Part shown: positions 18,519 to 26,402 of the stretch, piece after piece
Layout: every line of letters begins with the position of its first letter
Numbering within the stretch: position 1 is the stretch's first letter
DNA from: an uncultured Oscillospiraceae bacterium
GTDB taxonomy: Bacteria > Bacillota > Clostridia > Oscillospirales > Oscillospiraceae
Direction: 5' to 3'
DNA: 64,000 bases
Assembly (NCBI GenBank): GCA_910588105.1
Contig: CAJUQD010000010.1
Coordinates: 1-64,000, forward strand
Notes under the pieces: generated by a model
What the model was told of the DNA's origin: nothing
What the model saw: only the letters and a program-made list of their open reading frames with translations
The model's database searches: none
Made by a program: the position numbers and the translations under genes

Positions 18519-19169
18519 ATGGCTTCCACATTTCTGGTAATCGGCCTGGGCCGGTTTGGCACCAACCTGGCCCTGCGGCTGATGCACTCGGGCAACGAGG
18601 TGATGGTGCTGGACAGCGACGAGGAGCTGGTGAACCACATCGCCCCCCAGGTCACCCAGGCCAAGATCGGCGACTGCATGGACGAGGAGGTGCTCCGCTC
18701 CCTGGATCCGGCCTCCTTCGACTTCTGCTTTGTATGTATCAGCGAAAACTTCCAGTCCTCCATGGAGACCACCTCCCTGCTCAAGGAGCTGGGGGCCCCC
18801 ATGGTGGTGGCCAAGGCCGACCGGGATCTCCACGCCAAGCTGCTGCTGAAAATCGGCGCGGACGAGGTGGTCTTCCCGGAGCGGGACATGGCCCAGCGCA
18901 CCGCCATGCGCTTCAGCGTCAACGGCGCATTGGAGTACGTGGAGCTGGCCCCGGGCTACGCCATCATGGAGCTGGACGTGCCCGACCACTGGGCGGGGCA
19001 CACCATCCTGGACCTGGATATCCGCAAGAAGTGGAACGTGAACGTCATCGGCCGCAAGGAGGAGGGGGCCATCCGCCCCATCGACGCCTCGTTTGTTTTT
19101 GCCGCCGACACCCACATCCTGGTGGCGGGCCGCCCGGACGATATCACCAGGATGGTGAATGAGGGCTGA
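18519..19169 (+). CDS. ktrA: Potassium uptake regulator KtrA (RCK protein)
   Basis: 216 residues with an RCK_N Rossmann domain (FLVIGLGRFGTNLA, then VLDSDEE as the adenine-ribose acid) and an RCK_C domain from about residue 135. It forms the cytoplasmic ring that binds ATP/ADP and gates KtrB. ATG 18519 is used; an upstream GTG at 18507 lies inside the AGAAAGG ribosome site. The intergenic gap contains a TATAAT near 18477, so a separate weak promoter is possible. An imperfectly T-tailed hairpin follows the gene. Confidence 0.93.
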   Translation: MASTFLVIGLGRFGTNLALRLMHSGNEVMVLDSDEELVNHIAPQVTQAKIGDCMDEEVLRSLDPASFDFCFVCISENFQSSMETTSLLKELGAPMVVAKADRDLHAKLLLKIGADEVVFPERDMAQRTAMRFSVNGALEYVELAPGYAIMELDVPDHWAGHTILDLDIRKKWNVNVIGRKEEGAIRPIDASFVFAADTHILVAGRPDDITRMVNEG

Positions 19170-19200
19170 CGCCCTCTCCCCGGCCTTCTGAGCGCGCAAA

Positions 19201-19228
19201 GGGGCCCGGCGGCAAGCCGCCGGGCCCC
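19201..19228. terminator. Strong hairpin between convergent genes
   Basis: A perfect 12-bp stem (GGGGCCCGGCGG / CCGCCGGGCCCC) with loop CAAG, lying between convergent ktrA and the DUF4097 gene. T residues follow only weakly on either strand (TTT on the minus side), so termination efficiency is uncertain. Confidence 0.6.
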
Positions 19229-19293
19229 TGACTGTTGAAAAATGCCTCGCAGAGTCTGCGCCCGCAGGCGCAAGCAAAGCGGCGCATATGCCG

Positions 19294-20529
19294 TTAACCC
19301 TCCCGGAAATCCACGTTTACGTCGCCCAGGTCGCTCTTGGCCTCCAGCTTATAGGGGTAGTTCCCCTTCTGCTTCGCCCCGCTGCCCCGGCCGCGGCCGT
19401 TCACCGTCACTTCGCCCATACTGCACTTCAGCTCGTATTCGCACTCCCCCTCGGCGCAGTTCAGGACGGCCTCCACCTGGCCCAGATTGGTTTTCAGCTT
19501 GATGTCCAGGCCGTCCCACAGCTCTTCCATGCCCAGAACCACGTCCCCGCTGTTGCTCTCCAGGGTAAGCTCCCTGGCCACCTGGGAATCATGGCATTCC
19601 ACATCGCCCAGGTTGCTCTTGGCCTCCAGCTCCTCGGCGCGCACGCCGTACAGCTCCACGTCGCCCAGGGCCGTCTTGACCTCCAGCTCCTGTTCCACGG
19701 CCACTTCGCTCACAAAGATGTCGCCCAGGGCGGTCTTGACGTCCAGCTCCTTCACCCGGACGCCGGAGGGCACCGTGATGGACACGTCCAGGCTGTGCAC
19801 CCCCGTCAGGCCGCCCCAATTGGACTGGAAGCCGCCGGGCCGGGCATCCTCCACCTTCAGCTTGCCGTCCTTCACCGTCCACCTCAGCTTGTAATCCCCC
19901 AGGCTGCCCTCCTTCTGGATGGACAGGGTGTAGTCGGTCCCGGCGGTAACGGTGATATTGCCAAAGCTGATCTCCGCGTCAATGGTATCAAAGGAATCCA
20001 GGTAGCCGTCCTCCATGGTCCAGAAGCCGAAGCCCTCGGAGACCTCCGGCTCCTCCGCGGTGGCAACCATGCCGCCCGGGGAAGCGGTCACCACAGGTTC
20101 CACCCCGAACTCGTAGAACGCGACCTTCTCGGAGGGCGCCGGCTCCGCCACCGCCGCCTCGCCGGTGACAAGCCCTGCCACGTTCCGGCCCACCAGCCGC
20201 CCAAAGGCAGCCGCGCCCATGGCAATGCTCACCACCGTGAACAGGAGGACCGCCGCCGTAGCCCCCGCCGCCAGCAGCCAGGGCCACTTTTTCTTTTTGC
20301 GGGGCGTCCAGCCCTGGGCCTGCTCCTGGGTGACGTAGCCGCCCTCCACCGCCAGCCGGCAGGACAGCGCCCAGGGGTCGCCCAGCTCCCGGACCACATC
20401 GGCCTCCCGTCCGGGCCCGGCCTCGTCGAAGTATTCCGCGTAGTAGCGCAGGATATTCTGCCGCTCCCGCTCAGGCACCCACCGGGCCAGCCCCTCGGCC
20501 AGCTCAGCCAAATAGGTAAGTTTGTCCAT
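19294..20529 (-). CDS. HAAS-domain / DUF4097 membrane-anchored protein
   Basis: 411 residues. Positions 1-80 match the HAAS (DUF1700) helical domain found with PadR regulators (LAELAEGLARWVP, YYAEYFDEAG, ELGDPWALSCRL). A basic stretch KKKKWPW leads into a membrane helix (about 93-115). The outer part, about 190-411, is a beta-rich DUF4097 repeat region with recurring 'LGDV' / 'KTALGD' / 'SNLGDV' strands. Its start overlaps the PadR gene by 26 bases. In such pairs the PadR protein usually represses both. The molecular function of DUF4097 proteins is unknown. Confidence 0.85.
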   Translation of the reverse strand: MDKLTYLAELAEGLARWVPERERQNILRYYAEYFDEAGPGREADVVRELGDPWALSCRLAVEGGYVTQEQAQGWTPRKKKKWPWLLAAGATAAVLLFTVVSIAMGAAAFGRLVGRNVAGLVTGEAAVAEPAPSEKVAFYEFGVEPVVTASPGGMVATAEEPEVSEGFGFWTMEDGYLDSFDTIDAEISFGNITVTAGTDYTLSIQKEGSLGDYKLRWTVKDGKLKVEDARPGGFQSNWGGLTGVHSLDVSITVPSGVRVKELDVKTALGDIFVSEVAVEQELEVKTALGDVELYGVRAEELEAKSNLGDVECHDSQVARELTLESNSGDVVLGMEELWDGLDIKLKTNLGQVEAVLNCAEGECEYELKCSMGEVTVNGRGRGSGAKQKGNYPYKLEAKSDLGDVNVDFREG

Positions 20530-20842
20530 GCTGCTCGTCCTCCTTCATGATCTCGTCCACGCCGTCCCGGAACTGCTTCCACTCCTCCCGCCGCCGCTCC
20601 AGCTGGGTGCGGCCCACGGGGGTGATGGCGTAATAGCGCCTGTTGCGGCCCTGGTAGGGCCGGTCATACACCGTGAGCAGCCCGTCCCGCTGGAGCCGCC
20701 TCAGCACCGGGTAGAGGGTGGATTCGGAGATATCCAGCTTGCCCTTCACCTGCTGGGTAAGGATATAACCGTAGGCGTCCCCGTGGGACAGCACCGCCAG
20801 TACGCACCCGTCCAGCAGCTGCGGGCCGATTGCGTAAGCCAT
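20504..20842 (-). CDS. PadR-family transcription regulator
   Basis: 112 residues from ATG 20842 (AAAGGAGGGGG upstream). A winged helix of PadR type is evident: LLDGCVLAVLSHGDAYGYIL, ISESTLYPVLRRLQRDGLL, then the wing with RRYYAITPVGR. A short C-terminal helix serves for dimerisation. It precedes and overlaps the HAAS/DUF4097 gene, the standard arrangement. A palindrome over its -10 box suggests autorepression. Confidence 0.93.
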   Translation of the reverse strand: MAYAIGPQLLDGCVLAVLSHGDAYGYILTQQVKGKLDISESTLYPVLRRLQRDGLLTVYDRPYQGRNRRYYAITPVGRTQLERRREEWKQFRDGVDEIMKEDEQHGQTYLFG

Positions 20843-20862
20843 GACACCCCCTCCTTTCACCG

Positions 20863-20894
20863 ATATTATATTGCATCTAATATTGCCCTGTCAA
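20863..20894 (-). promoter_or_regulatory. padR promoter with overlapping palindrome
   Basis: Minus-strand TTGACA (20894-20889), 18-base spacer, TATAAT (20870-20865). An inverted repeat ATATTA-N9-TAATAT (20863-20883) covers the -10 box and is a candidate PadR operator. Confidence 0.75.
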
Positions 20895-20923
20895 CATAAA
20901 AATCATATTTTTACAAATTCTTA

Positions 20924-20960
20924 AAAAACGCGGAAGGAGCGCCCCTGTCCGGGGCGCTCC
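20924..20960 (-). terminator. mreB terminator
   Basis: A 10-bp stem (GGAGCGCCCC at 20936-20945 / GGGGCGCTCC at 20951-20960); on the minus strand it is followed by TTCCGCG and then six T residues. It lies beyond the tandem repeat array after mreB. Confidence 0.65.
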
Positions 20961-20976
20961 CTTTGTAATCTATCGT

Positions 20977-21270
20977 CCGCGCTGCTCACGACGGCTCCGC
21001 GCTTCTTGCTGTCACGCTCCGCCTGTTCGCCACGCGCGGCTTCCCTCCGTCTCAAGCAAAACCCGCCCAACTGCGTTGGCCTGGGCTTTTGCTTTCGCTC
21101 CGCTCCATCCGCGCTGCTCACGACGGCTCCGCGCTTCTTACTGTCACGCTCCGCCTGTTCGCCACGCGCGGCTTCCCTCCGCCTCAAGCAAAACCCATCC
21201 AACTGCGTTGGCCTGGGCTTTTGCTTTCGCTCCGCTCCATCCGCGCTGCTCACGACGGCTCCGCGCTTCT
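20977..21270 (-). repeat. Family A repeat, tandem array of 132-bp units (A2)
   Basis: The landmark CCGCGCTGCTCACGACGGCT occurs at 20977, 21109 and 21241, exactly 132 bases apart. There are two complete units and a 30-base partial third, with only a few base differences. 132 is a multiple of three, so the array is open in several frames and produces spurious repetitive reading frames. The array begins directly after the mreB stop codon. The unit shares landmarks with the single copies of family A. Confidence 0.9.
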
Positions 21271-22293
21271 TTATAACATCTGCCTGCTCCGCGAGATATT
21301 CATGGTCCCGTCCTGCATCTCGTTCACCCAGTCCAGGCTGCGCCCGGTGCCGTGGGCCACGCAGGAGATGGCGTCGTCGGCCACAAAGGTCTCGATGCCG
21401 GTGTGGGACTCGATGAGCTTGTCAAAGCCCCAGACCAGCGACCCGCCGCCGGTCATGATAATGCCGTTGCTGGAGATATCGGCCACCAGCTCGGGGGGGG
21501 TGCGCTCCAGCACGCCGTGGATGGCCTCCAAAATGCGGGAGCAGGGCTCCTCGAAGGCCTCGATCATCTCGCTGGAGGTGACGGAGAACACCCGGGGCAG
21601 GCCGGTCATCAGGCAGCGGCCCTTGACCTCCATGGAGATCTCCTCCGGCCGGGGGAACACGCAGCCGATGGTCATTTTCAGCTCCTCCGCGGTGCGGTCG
21701 CCGATGAGGACGTTGTGCCGCTTGCGGATGTACTTGATGACCGCCTCGCTGAAGGCGTCGCCGGCCACCTTGATGGAGGCGGACTCCACGATGCCGGACA
21801 GGGAGATCACGGCGATATCGGCGGTTCCGCCGCCGATATCCACCACCATATGGCCGTCGGGCTGGGTGATATCCACCCCCGCGCCGATGGCGGCGGCCAA
21901 GGGCTCCTCGATGAGGTACACCCGCCGGGCACCGGCCTGGATGCCCGCGTCAATGACGGCGCGCTCCTCCACCTCGGTGATGCCGGAGGGCACGCAGATA
22001 ACCACCCGGGGCTTGAACACCCGCACGGGGGCCACCTTGCGGATGAACTCCCGCAGCATCCGTTCGGTCATATCGTAGTCGGAGATAACGCCCTCCCGCA
22101 GGGGACGGATGGCCACAATGTTGCCGGGGGTCTTGCCCAGCATCTGCTGGGCCTCGGTGCCCACCTTGAGCAGCTTGCCGGTATTTTTATCCAGCGCCAC
22201 CACCGACGGTTCCCGCAACACGATACCCTTGTCCTTGATATACACCAGCACGCTGGCGGTGCCCAAATCAATACCGATATCTCTTGCAAACAT
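21271..22293 (-). CDS. mreB: Rod-shape-determining protein MreB
   Basis: 340 residues from ATG 22293 (CACAGGAGTG upstream; the frame extends further but has no ribosome site). It has the actin fold with phosphate-1 (DIGIDLGTASVLVY), phosphate-2 (VVDIGGGTADIAVISLSG) and adenosine (GIIMTGGGSLVWGFD) motifs. It polymerises under the membrane and guides elongasome wall synthesis, fitting with the DacF, MurC and MurA genes nearby. No MreC or MreD follows; instead the repeat array lies downstream, so this may be an Mbl/MreBH-type paralogue standing alone. Confidence 0.93.
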   Translation of the reverse strand: MFARDIGIDLGTASVLVYIKDKGIVLREPSVVALDKNTGKLLKVGTEAQQMLGKTPGNIVAIRPLREGVISDYDMTERMLREFIRKVAPVRVFKPRVVICVPSGITEVEERAVIDAGIQAGARRVYLIEEPLAAAIGAGVDITQPDGHMVVDIGGGTADIAVISLSGIVESASIKVAGDAFSEAVIKYIRKRHNVLIGDRTAEELKMTIGCVFPRPEEISMEVKGRCLMTGLPRVFSVTSSEMIEAFEEPCSRILEAIHGVLERTPPELVADISSNGIIMTGGGSLVWGFDKLIESHTGIETFVADDAISCVAHGTGRSLDWVNEMQDGTMNISRSRQML

Positions 22294-22403
22294 AGTTTTC
22301 ACTCCTGTGTATAGATACTGCGCCGGGCCCCATCTGTGTGAAGTCTGCCCCAAAAGCGCCCTGTGTAATCATCCCCAAAAACCCATTACGGGTATACTCA
22401 CTA

Positions 22404-22432
22404 ATCATACCCGACATTTCTTGATTTTGCAA
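22404..22432 (-). promoter_or_regulatory. mreB promoter
   Basis: TTGCAA (22432-22427), 17 bases, TATGAT (22409-22404), about 110 bases before the mreB start. The stretch 22440-22600 beyond it shows no gene. Confidence 0.78.
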
Positions 22433-22604
22433 GCCCTTTTCCCCTCAGAATGCCTTAATTTTTCATAAGCTTTTCCATGCGCCGCTTAAAACTGGCGCCG
22501 TCCCCCACCGGCCGGGGATCCTTTTGCCCTGCGGGGAGGGGGGAGTCCCTGCCGGGCATGCCGGATAGGCGTAATTGGGCCCCTGAAATCTGCCGGAACA
22601 AACA

Positions 22605-22899
22605 TTTCGCCCCCAGCCGTCCTACATCCGCGGCTGGGGGCTTACTTCTGGGTCAGATTGTCCAAGGGCCTCTACCTTCACTTTCTTCCGATCTATCGGA
22701 TATTTTGCGTTGGGGTTCCGCCTGAAACTAATGTCTCCCTGTTTCCTCAAACAATAGTGGGCTTCAGACTTGATCTGGCTTCCTTCGCTTGCTTAAGCGT
22801 GTTTGGAACGGGCCGAGGCTTTGTTTCACTTTGCGTCTCCCAATCGCGAAAAGAGTGGTGCGTTCTACGTTAGTACATTGGACTCACCTTTTCCTTTCT
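22605..22899 (-). ncRNA. Structured non-coding RNA of unknown class
   Basis: No open frame with a ribosome site exists here; the only well-placed ATG is followed at once by a stop (ATG TAC TAA). A consensus promoter points into it and a GC-rich hairpin closes it. The ends pair (GUCCAA at 22883 with UUGGAC at 22660). A second helix pairs CACUCUUUUC with GAAGAAAGUG (9 of 10), and a third GCGaUUGGG with CCCAACGC. Several inner hairpins (CGCUU..AGCG, CAGA..UCUG, UGUUU..AAACA, CCGA..UCGG) follow. GAAAC/GUUUC and GUUCC/GGAAC would cross, suggesting a pseudoknot. It lacks RNase P, tmRNA and SRP signatures; 6S or raiA-type RNA remain possible. Confidence 0.6.
22610..22640 (-). terminator. Closing hairpin of the structured RNA
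   Basis: A stem of ten bases (CCCCCAGCCG / CGGCTGGGGG) at the 3' end of the RNA; the downstream T content is modest (GAAATGTTTG), so it may be a terminator or a stable 3' cap. Confidence 0.5.
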
Positions 22900-22905
22900 G
22901 TCTGT

Positions 22906-22934
22906 ATTGTACGATAATCACTCAGTTTTGTCAA
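22906..22934 (-). promoter_or_regulatory. Promoter of the structured RNA
   Basis: TTGACA (22934-22929), 17 bases, TACAAT (22911-22906) on the minus strand, only about 20 bases beyond the terminator of the phage-like operon. The RNA is therefore transcribed independently. Confidence 0.88.
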
Positions 22935-22952
22935 CCCCTTTTTGTGATATTT

Positions 22953-22992
22953 TCAAAAAATTTTCGCCGGTTCCGCCTCAGCGGAACCGGCG
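22953..22992 (-). terminator. Terminator of the phage-like operon
   Basis: A perfect 12-bp stem (CGCCGGTTCCGC / GCGGAACCGGCG) with loop TGAG, followed on the minus strand by AAAATTTTTTG. It lies seven bases after the last operon gene. Confidence 0.93.
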
Positions 22993-22998
22993 CGGCCC

Positions 22999-23595
22999 TC
23001 ACTCCTCCTCGTCCTCAAACCCATCGTTCTCGGTGGCCAGCCCGTACCAGCTCAGGCCGGAGCCCGCCACCTCTCCCCAGGTGGGGTGGCGGTTAGCCAC
23101 CATGGCCCAGGTGGTATACCAGAACGCGTAGGTGATGTCCAGGTGGCTTGGCAGGATCTCCTCTATGATGGCCCTCAGCCGTTCAAAGCCCTCGGGTATG
23201 CCCGCCACGTTGGGAAAGCGCACCTTCACATACCCTGGCCGGCCCGTCTCCTCCGCCCTGGCGTTGAGGCCGCAGCCCAGCAGGGTGTCGTTGATAGCCT
23301 CAGGGGTGAAGCTGTCCCCGCCGATGCGCAGCAGGGCGGCCAGCGCCTCCCGCCGCTGCCGGGCGGTCTGGCACACCGGGCGGTAGGGCAGCAGCGCCTC
23401 GATCCGTTCCAGCCCGAAGTCCCTGGCCGTAGTCAGACTCATCTCCCGGGCGGTGTGGTCCAGCTCCTCCCCCGCCCCGTCCAGCGCCCGGCCATAGGCG
23501 GCCAGCTCCCCCCGGTTGATGGTTCCCGGCTGCAGGTCGTACACCCCCAGAGGCCGCAGCAGCGCCGCCAGGTATTCCTCATAGCCCAGTGTCAT
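22999..23595 (-). CDS. Tail protein, XkdU/YmfQ-like (DUF2313)
   Basis: 198 residues from ATG 23595, whose ATG overlaps the stop of the preceding gene (ATGA). The layout fits the YmfQ/XkdU family, the baseplate protein encoded directly after baseplate J: an N-terminal helical part (LLRPLGVYDLQPG, ELDHTAREMSLTTARDFGLERIEAL) and a C-terminal part with LPSHLDITYAFWY. It is the last gene of the operon; tail fibre, chaperone, holin and endolysin genes that usually follow are all absent. The C-terminus ends in an acidic run (GFEDEEE). Confidence 0.8.
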   Translation of the reverse strand: MTLGYEEYLAALLRPLGVYDLQPGTINRGELAAYGRALDGAGEELDHTAREMSLTTARDFGLERIEALLPYRPVCQTARQRREALAALLRIGGDSFTPEAINDTLLGCGLNARAEETGRPGYVKVRFPNVAGIPEGFERLRAIIEEILPSHLDITYAFWYTTWAMVANRHPTWGEVAGSGLSWYGLATENDGFEDEEE

Positions 23596-24659
23596 GGATT
23601 CTCCTCCCCGCCGCCGGCGATGGACAGCTCCCCCAGCACCGGCAGCGTCACGTTGTCCAGGGACAGATCCGCCGCCGGCACCGCCAGCCGGCAGTTGGCC
23701 ACCCCGTCCACGCCGTAGATGAGGGAGATGAGCTGGGCCCGGGGCAGGGGCCGTCCCAGCCGCTCCCCGCTGAACCAGCCCTCCAGCCGCTGCCGCACCG
23801 CCGCGGCCACCTCCCCATAGTCCCGGCCCTCCTGCACCCACAGCGTCACCGACACATCCACCGTCTCCACCGTGGGCGGCAGCACCTTCACGTCCACCGC
23901 GATCTCCCGCACCCGGTCAAAATAATCCTGTATCGCCGCCAGCAGCGCCTGGTCGGGCACGCCCCCCTGGGCGGCGGGCACCACGTCCACCGTGCCCACC
24001 CCCCGGTTCCGGGGAAGCACCGTCACCGCCGCCACCCCGTCGAAGGACATGGCCGCCTGATGGTAAAAGGCGTTATTGGCCCCGTTGGCCAGCCGGGTGA
24101 ATGTGGCCAGCACCCGCTCCCGCAGCGCCTCGTCCTCCTCCTGCTCCCTGCCCCCGGCCAGGGGCTCCGGATTGGCGCAGGCCACGATGCCCGCGGGGGG
24201 CAGGGCCATGTATACGATAGTCCCCTGCCCCACGTTGCCCGCCGTCCCGGCCTCCACTGCGGTCACCGCCACCTCGCAGAACAGTTCCCCCGGGGCCACC
24301 GCCCCGTCTGTATCCGTGGTGAAGCGCAGCCCGCCCGCCGTCATGCACACCGTCCCCCGGGGCACTTCTGTGGCCGTCTCCCCAGCCCTGTCCACATAGA
24401 ACCGCACCGTCCCCGCCGCCGGGGCGGCCATACGCCGGGTGACGCCCCGTAATTTTGCGTGTTTGTCCAGCTCCTCCCCCTGGGCCGTCTGGGGGAAACA
24501 CTGCCGCCGGGTCCACTCCGCCTGGACGTACAGGCTGTACAGCTGGGCAGCCACCGCGTAAAAGCGCACCGCCAGCTCGCTGTTCCCCCCGGCGCTCTGC
24601 CCGGTCTGGGCCTGGAACTGGGCCGCCAGCCCCTGATAGATCTCCTCCAACGTGATCAC
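23592..24659 (-). CDS. Baseplate protein J / gp47-like (XkdT)
   Basis: 355 residues, start GTG 24659 with GGAGGAG 8 bases upstream. The family hallmarks are present: an N-terminal helical region ending in KHAKLRGVTR, then VPRGTVCMTAGGLRF and GELFCEVAVTAVEAGTAGNVG, the central YVTRY-like beta domain of baseplate wedge proteins, and GVGTVDVVPAAQGGVPDQALL. It forms part of the baseplate wedge that triggers sheath contraction. Full length compared with XkdT (~350). It overlaps the next gene by four bases. Confidence 0.9.
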   Translation of the reverse strand: MITLEEIYQGLAAQFQAQTGQSAGGNSELAVRFYAVAAQLYSLYVQAEWTRRQCFPQTAQGEELDKHAKLRGVTRRMAAPAAGTVRFYVDRAGETATEVPRGTVCMTAGGLRFTTDTDGAVAPGELFCEVAVTAVEAGTAGNVGQGTIVYMALPPAGIVACANPEPLAGGREQEEDEALRERVLATFTRLANGANNAFYHQAAMSFDGVAAVTVLPRNRGVGTVDVVPAAQGGVPDQALLAAIQDYFDRVREIAVDVKVLPPTVETVDVSVTLWVQEGRDYGEVAAAVRQRLEGWFSGERLGRPLPRAQLISLIYGVDGVANCRLAVPAADLSLDNVTLPVLGELSIAGGGEENP

Positions 24660-24663
24660 AATC

Positions 24664-25014
24664 TCACTCCTCCAACCGCGCCGTCACCGCCAGCGGCCCG
24701 CCTTGCCACAGCAGCTCCGCCGTCACCCAAAGTCCGTCCCGCTCCCGGCTCACCCGGGCCCCGGTGACGCTCACACCGTCCAGCCCGTCCAGCGCCTCCG
24801 CCGCATATTGCAGGGCCAAGCTCTCCCAGTCGGAGGGCCTGGCCCGCCGCAGGGCATCCATCCGGCTGCCCAGTCGGGGCAGAAAAGGGAAGCTTCCCCG
24901 CCGGGCGGTGAGCCGGAAGAGCACCTCGCCCATCAGCGCCTCCCCGTCCCGGACGACGGCCACCCCGCCGTTGCCATCGGCGGCGTAATCCCTGTTTGTC
25001 AACAGCAGCCCCAT
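24664..25014 (-). CDS. Baseplate wedge protein, XkdS/gp25-like (DUF2634)
   Basis: 116 residues. Position in the operon between the spike-like protein and baseplate J, size, and the motif pattern fit the gp25/XkdS group: an early GGVAVVRDGEALMGEVLFRLTA strand-helix unit, then RLGSRMDAL and a C-terminal domain with WVTAELLWQGG. GGGAGGCGGATG precedes the ATG. Assigned from context as much as from sequence. Confidence 0.7.
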   Translation of the reverse strand: MGLLLTNRDYAADGNGGVAVVRDGEALMGEVLFRLTARRGSFPFLPRLGSRMDALRRARPSDWESLALQYAAEALDGLDGVSVTGARVSRERDGLWVTAELLWQGGPLAVTARLEE

Positions 25015-25015
25015 C

Positions 25016-25435
25016 TCATCCGCCTCCCAGCAGTTCCATCACAATCCGGGCGATCAGCTCCTCCAGCTTTTCCCCGTTGACATATACCTCTCCGTCCAGG
25101 CTCACCCGTTCTCCCTGGAGCCCGGCGCCCTCATGGCCGCTGATGCCCACCCAATTTCCCTCCAGTGCCAGCCGCCGGGCCTGTATGTCCACCTTGTCGG
25201 GCGTCCCGCCGTCCTGCCTCGCCCCCACCACGCAGGGGATCTCCCCCCTGCCCTGGATGACCAGCACCCGCTGGCCCACTTTGGGCGTCCAGTAATAGCC
25301 TGCCGGGGAGTACACCTGTAAGCCCCGCCGCTCGCTGTCCAGCAGCACCGCCGTCTCCCCGCCGCTCATAGTGACGATACCGGTCTGTCCCTCCCCCTGC
25401 TCGGCGGGCCGTTTATGCTGTCCGCTCATCCACAT
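25016..25435 (-). CDS. Baseplate spike/hub protein, OB-fold (XkdR or gpV-like)
   Basis: 139 residues. A beta-rich OB-type core (GGETAVLLDSERRGLQVYSPAGYYWTP, VGQRVLVIQGRGEIPCVVGA) is followed by a second stretch (IQARRLALEGNWVGI) and a short helix. This matches small spike-anchor proteins sitting between the XkdQ hub and gp25-like protein. There is no long beta-helix or PAAR tip, so the needle would be blunt or capped by another protein. Two ATGs (25435 and 25429) are possible starts. Confidence 0.65.
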   Translation of the reverse strand: MWMSGQHKRPAEQGEGQTGIVTMSGGETAVLLDSERRGLQVYSPAGYYWTPKVGQRVLVIQGRGEIPCVVGARQDGGTPDKVDIQARRLALEGNWVGISGHEGAGLQGERVSLDGEVYVNGEKLEELIARIVMELLGGG

Positions 25436-25448
25436 GAAAACCAGCCCC

Positions 25449-26402
25449 TCATATCATAGAATCCACGTCCCCGAGTACCAGCGTGGTCGCCACGCCCCCG
25501 CCGCCGCAGCACACCTCGGTCTGGGCCGCGCGGAACAGGCCGTTGGCGCCGAAATCCCGCAGCTCCACCCGCACCAGCTCCCCCGGCCAGGCTAAAAACG
25601 CCCCGGCGGCGGTGAGTCTCATGCGCACCCGCTCCCGGCGGGCGGCCCGCAGCTGGTAGTCGGCGGTGTAGCGCATGGCGGCGGTCCCCGTGGTGTTGGG
25701 GACGGTGACCACCCGCCGCGCCCGGCCCCCCTGGGCCAGGAACGCCGGGTCGGACACCCACTGGGTGCCCCAGGTAGTCCGCCGCCGCACCGCCACCTGG
25801 CTGAGCACCCCGTGGCGCTCCTCCCGGTACTCCCAGCCGGTCACCCCATCCCCTTCCCGGATGCGCAGCTCTCCCCCGTCCCCGGGCGGGTCCAGCAGCA
25901 GCCGCCCCCGCCGGTCAAACCGGGGCACCACCCCGCCGTAGTAGCAGGCGTACCGCCGCACCACGCTCCATTCGCTCTCCCCGCTGGCCACAGTGAAGCC
26001 GCTGACGGCGGGCAGGCGCTCTCCCCCCGCCGCCTCCACGCCGTAGGGGGCCACGTGCCCGGCCACGATGTCCGCCCGGGTGCACCTCTGGTATTCGGCT
26101 GGCATGGCCTCGTTGTCCAGCAGCAGGGCGGCCATCCCCCGGCCGGACAGCTCCAGATACAGCCCGTCCTTCCCGCAGATCACGGCGAACTCGTCCACCA
26201 CCCCCGTGAACACCCGCTCCCCCTCCCACTGGGCAAAGAAGCGGCAGGCGGCGGAAAGCGCCCTCTCCTGTCCCCGCTCCCACAGGCAGCGCACAAAAAA
26301 GCTGTCGCAGGGGGTGTCGGTTCCATAGCAAAATTTCCAGCTCACGGCGGTGGGCAGCTCCAGCTCCCCGCCGTCCCCCAGCCCCACCCAGCACTTTATC
26401 AC
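25449..26402 (-). CDS. Tail hub protein XkdQ/YqbQ-like
   Basis: 317 residues from GTG 26402, which overlaps the stop of the LysM gene (GTGA). The family pattern is recognisable: an early WKFCYGTDTPCDSFFVRCLWE segment, a region VFTGVVDEFAVICGKDGLYLELSGRGMAALLLDNEA, and a C-terminal beta domain (WGTQWVSDPAF to LVLGDVDSMI). XkdQ-type proteins are structural equivalents of phage T4 gp27/gpD, forming the hub below the tube. A longer upstream frame is open but lacks a start signal and overlaps the LysM gene. Confidence 0.85.
   Translation of the reverse strand: MIKCWVGLGDGGELELPTAVSWKFCYGTDTPCDSFFVRCLWERGQERALSAACRFFAQWEGERVFTGVVDEFAVICGKDGLYLELSGRGMAALLLDNEAMPAEYQRCTRADIVAGHVAPYGVEAAGGERLPAVSGFTVASGESEWSVVRRYACYYGGVVPRFDRRGRLLLDPPGDGGELRIREGDGVTGWEYREERHGVLSQVAVRRRTTWGTQWVSDPAFLAQGGRARRVVTVPNTTGTAAMRYTADYQLRAARRERVRMRLTAAGAFLAWPGELVRVELRDFGANGLFRAAQTEVCCGGGGVATTLVLGDVDSMI

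Noticed and set aside
20977..21270. CRISPR array
   Set aside because: The unit is 132 bases with no short-repeat/variable-spacer pattern and no cas genes nearby.
20921..21416. Repetitive open frames on both strands over 20921-21416
   Set aside because: They are produced by the 132-bp tandem repeat (a multiple of three) and contain no ribosome site; the internal repeats are DNA repeats, not protein domains.
22605..22899. 6S RNA assignment for the structured RNA
   Set aside because: Ends pair and the size is near, but several inner hairpins and a likely pseudoknot do not fit a single rod with a central bubble; left as unknown.
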